Assembly (NCBI GenBank): GCA_937901145.1
Contig: CALCHE010000228.1
Span: forward strand, 12,336-76,335
Reading direction: 5' to 3'
Source of the DNA: an uncultured Clostridia bacterium
GTDB lineage: Bacteria > Bacillota > Clostridia > Oscillospirales > Acutalibacteraceae
Length of the DNA: 64,000 bases
Positions 41,728-50,961 of this stretch are shown here, one piece after another; positions within the stretch are counted from its first letter, which is position 1; each line of letters opens with the position of its first letter. Position numbers and translations under genes: made by a program. The notes under the pieces are model-generated. The model did no database searches and had not been told where the DNA came from. It saw only the letters and a list, made by a program, of their open reading frames with translations.

Positions 41728-44364
41728 ATGAAATGGATGGGACTTAATGAAATCAGAGAGAAATATCTCTCATTTTTCGAGAGCAAAGAGCATCTCAGAC
41801 TCCCCAGCTTTTCTCTCGTGCCTCAGGGAGATAAAAGTATTCTCCTTATCAATGCAGGTATGACACCGATGAAAAAATACTTTACCGGTGAGGTGACCCC
41901 TCCCAGTAAAAGAGTAACTACCTGTCAGAAGTGTATTCGTACTCCTGACATCGAAAATGTAGGTAAAACCGCACGTCACGGAACTTATTTCGAAATGCTC
42001 GGTAACTTCTCTTTCGGTGATTATTTTAAAAGAGAGGCTACAGCCTGGGCCTGGGAATTCTTTACCAAGGTTATGGAGATTCCCGAAGAGCTTCTTTATG
42101 TCAGTGTTTATCTTGATGACGATGAAGCCTTCGATATCTGGACTAAGGAGGTAGGTGTTGATCCCTCCCACATGGTTCGCTTCGGTAAGGAGGATAATTT
42201 CTGGGAGCACGGTGCAGGTCCCTGCGGTCCCTGTTCAGAGATTTATTTTGACAGAGGTCCCTCTAAGGGCTGTGGAAAGCCTGACTGTAAGGTAGGTTGT
42301 GACTGTGACAGATATATCGAGGTCTGGAACCTTGTTTTCACACAGTTTGAAAACGACGGCAACAATAACTACACGCGTCTGGCTAATCCTAATATCGATA
42401 CAGGTATGGGTCTTGAGAGACTTGCATGTGTTATGCAGGATGTTGACAATCTCTTCGAGGTTGACACCGTCCGTAATATTATGAAGCACATTATCGACAT
42501 CGCAGGTATCAATTACCACGATGATGAAAAGAAGGATATTTCTCTTCGTGTTATCACCGACCACATCCGCAGCACTACCTTTATGGTAGGTGACGGTGTT
42601 CTTCCTTCAAACAGCGGACGCGGCTATGTTCTTCGCCGACTTCTCAGAAGAGCTGCCCGTCACGGCAGGCTTATCGGTATCGACAGACCTTTCCTTGCTG
42701 AGGTTTGCGAAACCGTTATCGCGGAGAATGCCAATGCATATCCCGAGCTTGTGGATAAGAAGGATTATATTAAAAAGGTTATTTCTATGGAAGAAGAAAG
42801 CTTCTATAAGACCATTGACTCAGGTCTCGGACTTCTTAATGAAATGATCGCAAAGTCCGAAGGCGGTGTTCTTTCAGGTGACGACGCATTCAAGCTTCAG
42901 GATACCTACGGCTTCCCCATCGATCTTACCAAGGAAATCTGTGAGGAAAAGAATATAACTGTTGATGAAGCTTCTTTCAGAAAGCTCGTTGAAGAGGCAA
43001 GACAGCTTGCAAAGAAAGGTAAGGGCGCAACTGCAGAGTCCGACTGGAGAAACACTGGTGTATCTCTTAAGGACATTTCCGCTACCGAATTCAGAGGTTA
43101 CTCAGAAAACAATGTAGAAGCCACCGTTCTTGCTATCGTTGCTGACGGTGAAAGAAAAGACTTTATCGAAGACGGTACAGAGGCAACTCTTATTCTCGAT
43201 AAAACCTCTTTCTATGCAGAAAGCGGCGGACAGGCCGGTGATACCGGTGTGATAACTGTCGGTGAAAATACCTTCGAGGTTACCAATACTACCAAGGACG
43301 CTGACGGTGTTATTCTTCATCACGGTGTACTTTCTGGTGATGCAGTTAAGGTTGGCGACAGAACGGTAGCTGCTTATTATGAATGTAAAAGAAAGGCAAC
43401 GATGAGAAACCACACAGCTGCCCATCTTCTTCAGGCAGCTCTCAGAAAGGTTCTCGGTACTCATGTTGAGCAGGCAGGTCAGCTCGTTAACAGCGATATT
43501 CTCCGCTTTGACTTTACTCATTTCGCTGCAGTAACTGCAGATGAGCTTAAAGAAGTAGAAGCTATGGTAAATGAAGAAATCCTTTCTTCCGTAGAAATGC
43601 TTGTTAAAGAAATGCCTATCGATGAAGCTAAGGCTATGGGTGCTATGGCTCTCTTCGGTGAAAAATACGGTGATGTGGTAAGAGTCGTAAAAGCAGGCGA
43701 TTTCTCTACTGAACTTTGCGGCGGTACCCATGTAGAAAATACAGGTAATATCGGTCTCTTCAAAATTGTTTCCGAATCATCTGTTGCTTCAGGTGTTCGC
43801 AGAATCGAAGCAGTAACAGGTATGAATGTTATGACCTATATTGACAGCAAAAACGCTCTTATCCGTGATACTGCGGTCGCTATTAAGGCTCCTAACCCCA
43901 ATGATATTGCTACTAAAGCGATTTCAGTAATGGCTGACCTTAAAGCAAAAGAAAAGGAAATCGAAAAGCTTTCAGGTGTTCTTGCTAACATCAAAACCGA
44001 GTCGATGCTCGGTAATGCTCAGGAAATCGGCGGTGTAATGCTTGTAACAGCCTTCTTTGATGACACTACTCCCGATGAGCTTCGTAATATGTGCGACCTT
44101 GTAAAGAGTAAGGGCGACAATTATGTAGGTGTAATCGCAGGTGTTCAGAAGGCTAAAGGTACAGGTAATATCTGCACCTGCTGCGGTAAGGATGCAGTGG
44201 CTAAGGGTGCCCATGCAGGTAATCTTGCCCGCGAAATCGCAAAAAAGGCAGGCGGTAACGGTGGCGGTAAGCCCGACAGCGCTATGGCAGGTGCCAAAGA
44301 TATCGCGCTTCTTCCCGAAGCAGTAAAGAGTGCCGCAGAGGTTCTCACTTCTATGCTTAAATAA
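41728..44364 (+). CDS. alaS: Alanyl-tRNA synthetase
   Basis: AlaRS charges tRNA-Ala. The 878-residue protein is full length. It contains the class II catalytic core (MKWMGLNEIREKYLSFFESKEH at the start, VTTCQKCIRTPDIENVGKTARHGTYFEMLGNFSFGDYFK), the editing domain with metal ligands in RNHTAAHLL and CGGTHV, and the C-terminal C-Ala region (GGGKPDSAMAGAKD). It starts a long operon reaching 50872 and is controlled by the T-box leader. Confidence 0.98.
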   Translation: MKWMGLNEIREKYLSFFESKEHLRLPSFSLVPQGDKSILLINAGMTPMKKYFTGEVTPPSKRVTTCQKCIRTPDIENVGKTARHGTYFEMLGNFSFGDYFKREATAWAWEFFTKVMEIPEELLYVSVYLDDDEAFDIWTKEVGVDPSHMVRFGKEDNFWEHGAGPCGPCSEIYFDRGPSKGCGKPDCKVGCDCDRYIEVWNLVFTQFENDGNNNYTRLANPNIDTGMGLERLACVMQDVDNLFEVDTVRNIMKHIIDIAGINYHDDEKKDISLRVITDHIRSTTFMVGDGVLPSNSGRGYVLRRLLRRAARHGRLIGIDRPFLAEVCETVIAENANAYPELVDKKDYIKKVISMEEESFYKTIDSGLGLLNEMIAKSEGGVLSGDDAFKLQDTYGFPIDLTKEICEEKNITVDEASFRKLVEEARQLAKKGKGATAESDWRNTGVSLKDISATEFRGYSENNVEATVLAIVADGERKDFIEDGTEATLILDKTSFYAESGGQAGDTGVITVGENTFEVTNTTKDADGVILHHGVLSGDAVKVGDRTVAAYYECKRKATMRNHTAAHLLQAALRKVLGTHVEQAGQLVNSDILRFDFTHFAAVTADELKEVEAMVNEEILSSVEMLVKEMPIDEAKAMGAMALFGEKYGDVVRVVKAGDFSTELCGGTHVENTGNIGLFKIVSESSVASGVRRIEAVTGMNVMTYIDSKNALIRDTAVAIKAPNPNDIATKAISVMADLKAKEKEIEKLSGVLANIKTESMLGNAQEIGGVMLVTAFFDDTTPDELRNMCDLVKSKGDNYVGVIAGVQKAKGTGNICTCCGKDAVAKGAHAGNLAREIAKKAGGNGGGKPDSAMAGAKDIALLPEAVKSAAEVLTSMLK

Positions 44365-44419
44365 AAAATTCTCTGTCCCTCTTTCAAAAATGGACAGTAT
44401 ATAAAAAGGAGAAAAAAAT

Positions 44420-44758
44420 ATGGATTGCATTTTTTGTAAAATAGCGAACGGTGAAATCCCTTCAAAAAAAGCCTACGAGGATGACAGCGTACTTGCTTTT
44501 TATGACCTCGAGCCTCAGGCTCCCGTTCATATTCTCATCATCCCCAAAGAGCATATTTCTTCCTGTGCGGATATAACTGAAGAAAACAGTGCTGTTATTT
44601 CTCACATCTTTGAGGTTGCCGCTAAGCTCGGAAAGGAGCTTAGTCTTGATAATGGTTACAGAATCGTAAATAACTGCGGTGAAGACGGTGGACAGACCGT
44701 TAAGCATCTTCATTTCCACCTTATGGGCGGCAGACAGTTTACCTGGCCTGCAGGCTGA
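44420..44758 (+). CDS. HIT-family nucleotide hydrolase/transferase
   Basis: The 112-residue protein has the HIT motif HLHFHLMGGR, with the triad histidines at residues 96-100 and CIFCKI zinc-ligand-like cysteines at the N-terminus. HIT proteins hydrolyse AMP or adenosine phosphoramidates and dinucleotides. AAAGGAG precedes the ATG. It is part of the alaS operon. Confidence 0.95.
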   Translation: MDCIFCKIANGEIPSKKAYEDDSVLAFYDLEPQAPVHILIIPKEHISSCADITEENSAVISHIFEVAAKLGKELSLDNGYRIVNNCGEDGGQTVKHLHFHLMGGRQFTWPAG

Positions 44759-44785
44759 TAATACAATTAAAGGAGTAATAAAATT

Positions 44786-45325
44786 ATGGCTACTTATAAA
44801 ATGACTATCGCAGGCCTCGAAAGAGAGCTTCCGATTTGTAAGGTTAACGATAAGCTTGATATCGCAGGCTTTGTAATTTTCGGTGATGTTGAAATTACTG
44901 TCGCATCTGCCGCAGAGCTTCTTGAAAAATGTCCTGAGTTTGATTTCATCGTAGCTCCCGAAGCCAAGGCTATTCCTTTAGCACACGAAATGTCAAGACA
45001 GAGCGGCAAGCCCTATTTTATCTGCCGTAAGGGCGCTAAGCTTTATATGCAGAGTCCCGTTTCTGTAAATGTGCGCTCAATCACTACCGATAAGGTACAG
45101 ACTCTCTTCCTCGACGGTCTTGAGGGTGAAAAGATGAGAGGTAAAAAGGTGCTTGTTCTCGATGATGTTATCAGCACAGGCGAGTCTCTCCTCGCTGTGG
45201 AAAAGCTTCTTGAACAGTTTGATGTACAGATTGTCGGTAAGGCTGCTATTCTCGCAGAAGGTGATGCCGCCGACAGAGATGATATCATCTTCCTCGAAAA
45301 GCTTCCTCTTTTCTTTCACGATTAA
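44786..45325 (+). CDS. Adenine phosphoribosyltransferase-like protein
   Basis: The 179-residue type I phosphoribosyltransferase has the PRPP loop VLVLDDVISTGES at residues 122-134 and an APRT-like FDFIVAPEAKAIPLAHEMS segment. It likely makes AMP from adenine and PRPP in purine salvage, or acts on a related base. It ends three bases before comEC. Confidence 0.82.
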   Translation: MATYKMTIAGLERELPICKVNDKLDIAGFVIFGDVEITVASAAELLEKCPEFDFIVAPEAKAIPLAHEMSRQSGKPYFICRKGAKLYMQSPVSVNVRSITTDKVQTLFLDGLEGEKMRGKKVLVLDDVISTGESLLAVEKLLEQFDVQIVGKAAILAEGDAADRDDIIFLEKLPLFFHD

Positions 45326-45328
45326 AAT

Positions 45329-47371
45329 ATGAAACGGCCACTTGCGTGCTTTGGCTTTACTTTGTTTGCAGTTCTGCTGTGCCTTAATCTTTTAGAAAGC
45401 ACGGCTGTTTCAGTGAGCCTTCTTATCCTTGGGGCAGTATCTTTCATAATTTCATTTATAATTAAAAAGACAAGACAGACTTTGATTATTCCTACTGTTT
45501 TTGGTGGGGTAATTCTTGGCTGTCTTTTGTTTTCTGTTTTTCAGACGGAGTATAACGACACTGTAGCTTTAGTCGGTGATAATGTTTCTGTCAGTGGTGT
45601 GATTACAGAAAGACCTGAGTTTTCCCGGGAAAACAGACGTTATTACTGTGTAATCAAAGCTGATAGTGTGAGTGAAAATAAAGTCAGAACGAAACTACGT
45701 TTTTCATTTTCTGAGTCTTATGATCAAATAAATCCATCTGATTTACAGATAGGTGACATAGTAAGCTTCAGCGGTACCGTATATAAAACGGGAACCTATT
45801 CAGAATCCTCTCGGTATAGCTATAAGTCACGCGGTATATATATCGGTGCATACTCGCTTGAAAAATTTGAAGCTGAAAAGCCATTGCGAAGACCTGTAGG
45901 TTACTACATTGATTTGCTCAGACGTAGTGTTTCTGAAATTCTTATGCACGATTTTGACAACGAAAACGGTTCACTTCTTGTTGCTGTTCTTACAGGCGAT
46001 AAAAGCTATATGTCTGATGAAACCTACGACAGTTTTATTGAATCGGGCGTAGTTCACATAATGGCTGTGTCGGGACTTCATCTTTCGATATGGGTTGCGT
46101 TCCTGTCGCTCTTTATGGATTTCAGAGGCAGAAAGGGCAGGATAATGGCTGCATTGATGATTGTTTTTACTGTTTTTATGATGAATTTTGCTTGCTTTAC
46201 CGGTTCGGTTAAAAGAGCGAGCGCTATGACAGTTCTTTATTTTATAGGGAAAATACTCGGCAAGAGAACAGATGCTCTTAACAGCCTTGGCTTTGCTGCC
46301 GTATGCGGTCTTATAGTTAACCCCTTCGGTGTTTTGGACATAAGCTTTCTGCTGTCATTCTTCTCTACTATGGGCATAATTATTATGGGAGTTCCCTTAA
46401 GTGAAAAGATAGACGGTAAACTGAATATTTTCGGTGAGAGGATTAAAAGAATTCTTTCAGTTTTGTTCGCGACAGTGTCTCTCAGCCTTTCTGTAATTAT
46501 ATTTGTGTTTCCTGTTTCGGTGCTTGTGCTTGGCGGTGTTTCCTTTGTGTCGCCGTTTACAAATTTGTTTTCATTTTTAGCCGTAGCACCGCTTTTACTT
46601 CTGACAGGTCTGTATTCATTTTTGAGGTTCGTGCCCTTAGTTTCACCCTTTGTGGCAACAATAATGAAGTATTTGTCTGATTATATAATCAAAGTTGCAG
46701 ATTTTGCTTCTGATTTACCTTTCGCTTATGTGAATACAGAGTTTGAAAAACTCGGATTGTGGTTTGTGGTTGCTTTTGTTTTCCTTTTGGCGGCTATGCT
46801 TTTATATAATTACAGCCGTGTTCTTATGCGCATAACTGCTATTATTTCTGCAGGAATTTTCCTTCTTTCCTTCAGTGTGAATTTTTATGCCTCGCTTGAT
46901 AAGTGCAAAGTGACACTTTACGGTGAAAGCAGGGGCAGCTGTGCTGTAGTTTCTCTTAACGGTAAAGGTGTACTTATTGGTTTTGACGGAGACAGCTACG
47001 ATGAAAAAGAAATAGCAGAAGATACGGAAAGGGATAAAGTTAAAATAGAAGCTGCATTTTTTGTCGAAGATTTTATTTCGAAAGATAAAGAGTCGCTTTG
47101 CACTGCTCTGGGTGTAGAAAAAGTTCTGACCCGTGACGGAGAAAGCACGGTGCTGTTTGATAAGCTGGAAATAATAAAAGAGGATAAAAACATAACGGTT
47201 GATACAGGCGGGATAAAAACTGAGATTTTTTCCGAAGAATATTTGCAAGATGAAAAGAAATATGATACAATACCTTACAATGGTGAAAAATTTGTATTCT
47301 CTTTCAGAGAGAATAATCCCTACACGGTTACCGTGCTGATTTCAGGAGGTGAAAAGGATGGCAGAGTTTGA
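45329..47371 (+). CDS. comEC: ComEC/Rec2-family competence membrane protein
   Basis: ComEC forms the channel that brings single-stranded DNA into competent cells. The 680-residue protein has N-terminal membrane helices, a soluble OB-like DUF4131 domain (about 80-190), and the competence membrane domain with HIMAVSGLHLSIW and about eight helices. The C-terminal 170 residues sit where many ComEC proteins carry a metallo-beta-lactamase domain. Here the HxHxDH metal motif is missing, so that part is degenerate. comEC before holA is a common Firmicute order. Confidence 0.93.
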   Translation: MKRPLACFGFTLFAVLLCLNLLESTAVSVSLLILGAVSFIISFIIKKTRQTLIIPTVFGGVILGCLLFSVFQTEYNDTVALVGDNVSVSGVITERPEFSRENRRYYCVIKADSVSENKVRTKLRFSFSESYDQINPSDLQIGDIVSFSGTVYKTGTYSESSRYSYKSRGIYIGAYSLEKFEAEKPLRRPVGYYIDLLRRSVSEILMHDFDNENGSLLVAVLTGDKSYMSDETYDSFIESGVVHIMAVSGLHLSIWVAFLSLFMDFRGRKGRIMAALMIVFTVFMMNFACFTGSVKRASAMTVLYFIGKILGKRTDALNSLGFAAVCGLIVNPFGVLDISFLLSFFSTMGIIIMGVPLSEKIDGKLNIFGERIKRILSVLFATVSLSLSVIIFVFPVSVLVLGGVSFVSPFTNLFSFLAVAPLLLLTGLYSFLRFVPLVSPFVATIMKYLSDYIIKVADFASDLPFAYVNTEFEKLGLWFVVAFVFLLAAMLLYNYSRVLMRITAIISAGIFLLSFSVNFYASLDKCKVTLYGESRGSCAVVSLNGKGVLIGFDGDSYDEKEIAEDTERDKVKIEAAFFVEDFISKDKESLCTALGVEKVLTRDGESTVLFDKLEIIKEDKNITVDTGGIKTEIFSEEYLQDEKKYDTIPYNGEKFVFSFRENNPYTVTVLISGGEKDGRV

Positions 47372-48398
47372 TGAAAAGAGCCTCAAGGCTCACATAAAAG
47401 GCGGAGATTTTCTGCCCGTGTATCTTATTTACGGTGATGAGGATTACCTTAAGAAAAACTATGTTGATATGATTGTTTCTAAGAATGTGGAGCCTTCCTT
47501 TGAGTCCTTTAATTTCGAGAAGTATGACGGTAAAGGACTCGATCTTGATTCTGTTTTCCAGGCAGCAGCGATTATGCCGATGATGAGCGATAAACGATGT
47601 CTGGTTATCGAGGATTTCAAGCTTGAAGGTATCAGCGAGGAAAACTTCCGTATGATGGAAAATTTCTTTGTTGATCCTCCTGAAACTTCTATAATTATTT
47701 TCTATCAGAAAAAGCCTGATTTTTCCGCTGCTAAGGCTAAAAATGCTATAACTCTGTTTAAAAAGTTCGGTGGGGTCTGTGTTCTAAATAAAAGAACAGG
47801 CAACGACCTAATTAAGCCTCTTATTTCCTCAGCCTCCAAGCAGAAATGCACTCTCACACCACAGATGGCTAATTATCTTGTTTCACTGTGCGGTGATGAT
47901 AATAATATGCTTATCAATGAGGTGAATAAGATTTGTAACTTTGTCGGTGAGGGTGAAATAACCAAGGCTCACATTGACGCTGTCGCTACAAAGACAGACG
48001 ATGCTAAAATCTACGCACTTACTAAGGCTCTGATGAATAAGAATTTTGATGAGGCATATAAAACACTTCACTCTCTTTTCAGACAGAAAATCGAAGCGGA
48101 ATATATTCTCGGTGTTATCATCAGTTCTTATGTAGATATGTACAGAGCTAAGGCTTCTCTGACTTGCGGTCAGAAGGCCGATGCATTAGCCGGTGATTTC
48201 GGTTACAGAAATCGTGCCTTTGCCCTCGGTAATGCAGGCAGAGACTCATCTAAAATCGAAATGTCAGTTATAAGAAAATGTCTCGATGAGCTCGCTAAGG
48301 CTGATAGGCAGTTAAAGACCGGTTCTTCTATGCCTGCTCTCGTTTTAGAACAGCTTATGGTAAAGCTCTTTCTTATAACAAACGGTGAAAGAGTATGA
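47358..48398 (+). CDS. holA: DNA polymerase III delta subunit
   Basis: HolA opens the sliding clamp as part of the clamp loader. The 346-residue protein has the family N-terminus (LPVYLIYGDEDYLKKNYVDMI), the central helical lid domain (LCGDDNNMLINEVNKI) and the C-terminal collar helices (ELAKADRQLKTG). I chose the ATG with AGGAGG eight bases upstream over the GTG at 47349. It overlaps comEC by 14 bases. Confidence 0.95.
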   Translation: MAEFDEKSLKAHIKGGDFLPVYLIYGDEDYLKKNYVDMIVSKNVEPSFESFNFEKYDGKGLDLDSVFQAAAIMPMMSDKRCLVIEDFKLEGISEENFRMMENFFVDPPETSIIIFYQKKPDFSAAKAKNAITLFKKFGGVCVLNKRTGNDLIKPLISSASKQKCTLTPQMANYLVSLCGDDNNMLINEVNKICNFVGEGEITKAHIDAVATKTDDAKIYALTKALMNKNFDEAYKTLHSLFRQKIEAEYILGVIISSYVDMYRAKASLTCGQKADALAGDFGYRNRAFALGNAGRDSSKIEMSVIRKCLDELAKADRQLKTGSSMPALVLEQLMVKLFLITNGERV

Positions 48399-48991
48399 TT
48401 AAGCTCGACAGACCCGTTATAGTAGAGGGTAAATACGATATAATAAAGCTCAGCGGAATCATCGATTCCCTGATTATTAAAACTGACGGATTCGGTATTT
48501 TTAAGGATAAGGAAAAACAAGCGTTATTGCGAAGACTTGCAAAAGAAAAAGGGATTATTGTTCTGACTGACAGTGATTCTGCAGGCTTTCTCATACGTAA
48601 TTTCATCAATTCCACTATACCGAAGGATAAAATTACTCACGTTTACATTCCCGATATTTTCGGTAAAGAGAAAAGGAAAAACGAAGCATCCAAGGAAGGA
48701 AAGCTCGGTGTAGAGGGAATCAGTGAACAGATACTTCTCGACGCTTTCGCAAAGGCGGGCGTTTTAGCCACAGAAAGTGAGAAGGAAGGAAGAAGACTGA
48801 TAACTAATATTGATTTATATGAATACGGTCTTACAGGCAGAGAAAACAGCAGTGAAAAAAGGAAGCTGCTTCTTAAAAAACTTGCTTTACCTGAAAGACT
48901 TTCTACCTCGTCGCTTGTAAAGATACTCAATACCTTTGTAACCTACGAGGAATTTATTATAACACTTAAGGAGATAGGATTATGCGAATAG
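48395..48991 (+). CDS. rnmV: Ribonuclease M5
   Basis: RNase M5 matures 5S rRNA. The 198-residue protein has an N-terminal Toprim domain ([12 protein letters not shown] with the catalytic Glu, and [15 protein letters not shown] with the acidic pair), followed by the helical C-terminal domain typical of the family ([27 protein letters not shown]). It overlaps holA by four bases (ATGA). Confidence 0.93.
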   Translation: MIKLDRPVIVEGKYDIIKLSGIIDSLIIKTDGFGIFKDKEKQALLRRLAKEKGIIVLTDSDSAGFLIRNFINSTIPKDKITHVYIPDIFGKEKRKNEASKEGKLGVEGISEQILLDAFAKAGVLATESEKEGRRLITNIDLYEYGLTGRENSSEKRKLLLKKLALPERLSTSSLVKILNTFVTYEEFIITLKEIGLCE

Positions 48992-49458
48992 GACACGGAT
49001 ACGATGTTCATAAATTAGTCGAAGGCAGAGATCTTATTTTAGGCGGAGTAAAAATCCCATATGAGAAAGGCCTTTTGGGTCATTCTGACGCTGATGTTCT
49101 GCTCCATGCCGTTACTGATGCACTTTTAGGTGCAGCAGCTTTGGGAGACATTGGTAAGCTCTTTCCCGATACGGATATGCAGTACAAGGGTGCAGACAGT
49201 GTCCTACTTATGAAAACAGCCTATGAAGCGGTCAAGAGTAAAGGCTATGTCGCTGAAAATATTGACGCTACTATTTTATGCCAGAGACCTAAGTTACGTC
49301 CGCACATCGATACTATGAGAGAAAATATCGCTTCTGCTTTAGGTATGGATATTGACTGTGTAAGTGTCAAAGCCACTACCGAGGAGGGACTCGGCTTTAC
49401 AGGTGCAGGTGAGGGGATAGCAGTGCACAGTGTTTGTCTTCTTAAGAAAGGTGAATAA
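48982..49458 (+). CDS. ispF: 2-C-methyl-D-erythritol 2,4-cyclodiphosphate synthase
   Basis: IspF makes the cyclodiphosphate in the non-mevalonate isoprenoid pathway. The 158-residue protein has metal ligands in [11 protein letters not shown] and the [19 protein letters not shown] loop, and ends with [21 protein letters not shown]. It overlaps rnmV by ten bases, so the operon is tightly coupled. No other isoprenoid gene is in the window. Confidence 0.97.
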   Translation: MRIGHGYDVHKLVEGRDLILGGVKIPYEKGLLGHSDADVLLHAVTDALLGAAALGDIGKLFPDTDMQYKGADSVLLMKTAYEAVKSKGYVAENIDATILCQRPKLRPHIDTMRENIASALGMDIDCVSVKATTEEGLGFTGAGEGIAVHSVCLLKKGE

Positions 49459-49459
49459 T

Positions 49460-49810
49460 ATGAATATACAGATTTACGGTACAAGTAAGTGCTTTGATAC
49501 GAAAAAAGCACAGAGATATTTTAAGGAAAGAAACATTAAGTTTCAGTTTGTTGACCTTGCTAAATACGGAATGAGCAAGGGCGAATATCAGTCAATAAAA
49601 AGGGCACTCGGCTGTAAGCTTGAGGACTTAGTCAATGAAAAAAGTAAAAAATATGATTCATCATATATTAAATATCTTGCCTCGGAGGATGCTAAGGAAG
49701 AAAAGCTTTTAGAAAATCAGGAGCTTTTTAAAACTCCGATAGTAAGGAACGGTAAAAAGGCTACATTAGGCTTTTGTCCTGATGAATGGAAAAAATGGGA
49801 GAGTGAATAA
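49460..49810 (+). CDS. ArsC/Spx-like thioredoxin-fold protein
   Basis: The 116-residue protein of the arsenate reductase-like (ArsC/Spx/YffB) family has one N-terminal cysteine in YGTSKCFDTKKAQRYF and the C-terminal TPIVRNGKKATLGF cis-Pro region. I chose the ATG preceded by AAAGG; the upstream extension lacks a ribosome binding site. In this family the activity ranges from arsenate reduction to regulation by Spx, so the role is open. It is in the alaS operon. Confidence 0.85.
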   Translation: MNIQIYGTSKCFDTKKAQRYFKERNIKFQFVDLAKYGMSKGEYQSIKRALGCKLEDLVNEKSKKYDSSYIKYLASEDAKEEKLLENQELFKTPIVRNGKKATLGFCPDEWKKWESE

Positions 49811-49812
49811 TT

Positions 49813-50028
49813 ATGGTAACACAGGCACAGATTGACAGAATAAACGAGCTCGCACGAAAGGCAAAAACACCTGAAGGTCTCACCGAAGAGGAGCAGGCTG
49901 AAAGAGCTGTTTTAAGACGTGCATATATCGATTCCTTTAAGGAAAGCCTTGTAGGTCAGCTCGAAAACACCTACATTGTGGATGAAAAGGGCAACAAGAC
50001 AAAGGTAACGAGAAAAGGAAAAAAATAA
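49813..50028 (+). CDS. DUF896 protein (YnzC-like)
   Basis: The 71-residue helical protein of the DUF896 family has the conserved IDRINELARKAKTPEGLTEEE and RRAYIDSFKESLVGQLENT. Family members are small two-helix proteins linked to the SOS operon in Bacillus, with no clear biochemical role. It shares a base with the next gene (AATG junction). Confidence 0.92.
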   Translation: MVTQAQIDRINELARKAKTPEGLTEEEQAERAVLRRAYIDSFKESLVGQLENTYIVDEKGNKTKVTRKGKK

Positions 50029-50645
50029 TGAGCAGGACTTGTTATATTATCGGTGCGGGTGACATAACTCAGCCTGATTTCAAGGCTGGTTCGGACGATT
50101 ACATCATCTGTGCTGACGGTGGTTACAGCTATAAAAATCTTCTCGGCAGAGAGTGTGACTGCGTAGTAGGAGACTTCGATTCCTTCGGCACAGTACCTGA
50201 GACGGAGAATAAAATAGTGGCACCCTGTGAAAAGGATGAAACAGATATGATGCTTGCCGTAGATACAGGGTATGCAAAGGGTTATCGCGATTTCGTGCTT
50301 TTAGGAGCGTTGGGTGGAGAGCGCTCTGACCATTCTGTAGCTAATATTCAGCTTCTCCATTATATCACTTCTAAAGGCGGCAGAGCTACGATAATTCACG
50401 GTGACGAGATTTTTACAGTCTTTAAGAATGACACTCTTTTTCTCAATGAAAGCCTTAAAGGCTACATTTCTGTTTTCTCACTTTCCGACGAAAGCAGGGG
50501 AGTAACACTGAAAAATCTCAAATACACTCTCCAAAATGCTAATTTAAATTCCTTTAATCCTGTAGGTGTAAGTAATGAGTTCATCGGCAAAAAAGCGGAA
50601 ATCAGCGTAAAAGACGGATGTTTACTTGTTGTTTATAAAAAGTAA
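50028..50645 (+). CDS. Thiamine pyrophosphokinase
   Basis: The 205-residue protein transfers pyrophosphate from ATP to thiamine to form thiamine diphosphate. It has ICADGGYSYKNLL, VVGDFDSFG, EKDETDMMLAVDTGYAKGY and LLGALGGERSDHSVANIQLL, with the C-terminal beta-sandwich that binds thiamine. It starts directly at the end of the DUF896 gene. Confidence 0.93.
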   Translation: MSRTCYIIGAGDITQPDFKAGSDDYIICADGGYSYKNLLGRECDCVVGDFDSFGTVPETENKIVAPCEKDETDMMLAVDTGYAKGYRDFVLLGALGGERSDHSVANIQLLHYITSKGGRATIIHGDEIFTVFKNDTLFLNESLKGYISVFSLSDESRGVTLKNLKYTLQNANLNSFNPVGVSNEFIGKKAEISVKDGCLLVVYKK

Positions 50646-50659
50646 GGAGAACCTGTAAT

Positions 50660-50872
50660 ATGAAAAAGTTTTGCTGTGAGGATATGAAGTCTCATATTTA
50701 TTTGAGATGTGAAGATAAGGTTCCGGATAATGGAGATAAAGAAGATAAACCCGTATGGTTTTATTCTGATGATAATGAATACGGTATCCCTCTTGCTGAT
50801 TTAGTCGGCGGTTTTATTTCATCGTATATTGTCATAAAATATTGCCCTTGGTGTGGCAGAAGGCTTGATTAA
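50660..50872 (+). CDS. Small Cys-rich protein (DUF6980-like)
   Basis: The 70-residue protein has CCEDMKSHI near the N-terminus and YCPWCGRRLD at the C-terminus, giving two cysteine pairs that could bind zinc. The pattern resembles the DUF6980 family, whose role is unknown. AAGGAG precedes the ATG. It is the last gene of the alaS operon. Confidence 0.75.
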   Translation: MKKFCCEDMKSHIYLRCEDKVPDNGDKEDKPVWFYSDDNEYGIPLADLVGGFISSYIVIKYCPWCGRRLD

Positions 50873-50913
50873 TAATGTGTCATACGGGATAAAATTTTGA
50901 TATAAGTGTAGCA

Positions 50914-50950
50914 AAAAAATGAGGCTGAAATCAATCAGCCTCATTTTTAT
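50914..50950. terminator. Bidirectional terminator between the alaS operon and gpmI
   Basis: TGAGGCTGA, loop of six, TCAGCCTCA, with A-rich and T-rich flanks on both sides. Confidence 0.9.
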
Positions 50951-50961
50951 ATGCTTATATT

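Noticed and set aside
47883..48071. Short reading frames opposite holA and rnmV
   Set aside because: They lack ribosome binding sites and mirror the codon use of the real genes.
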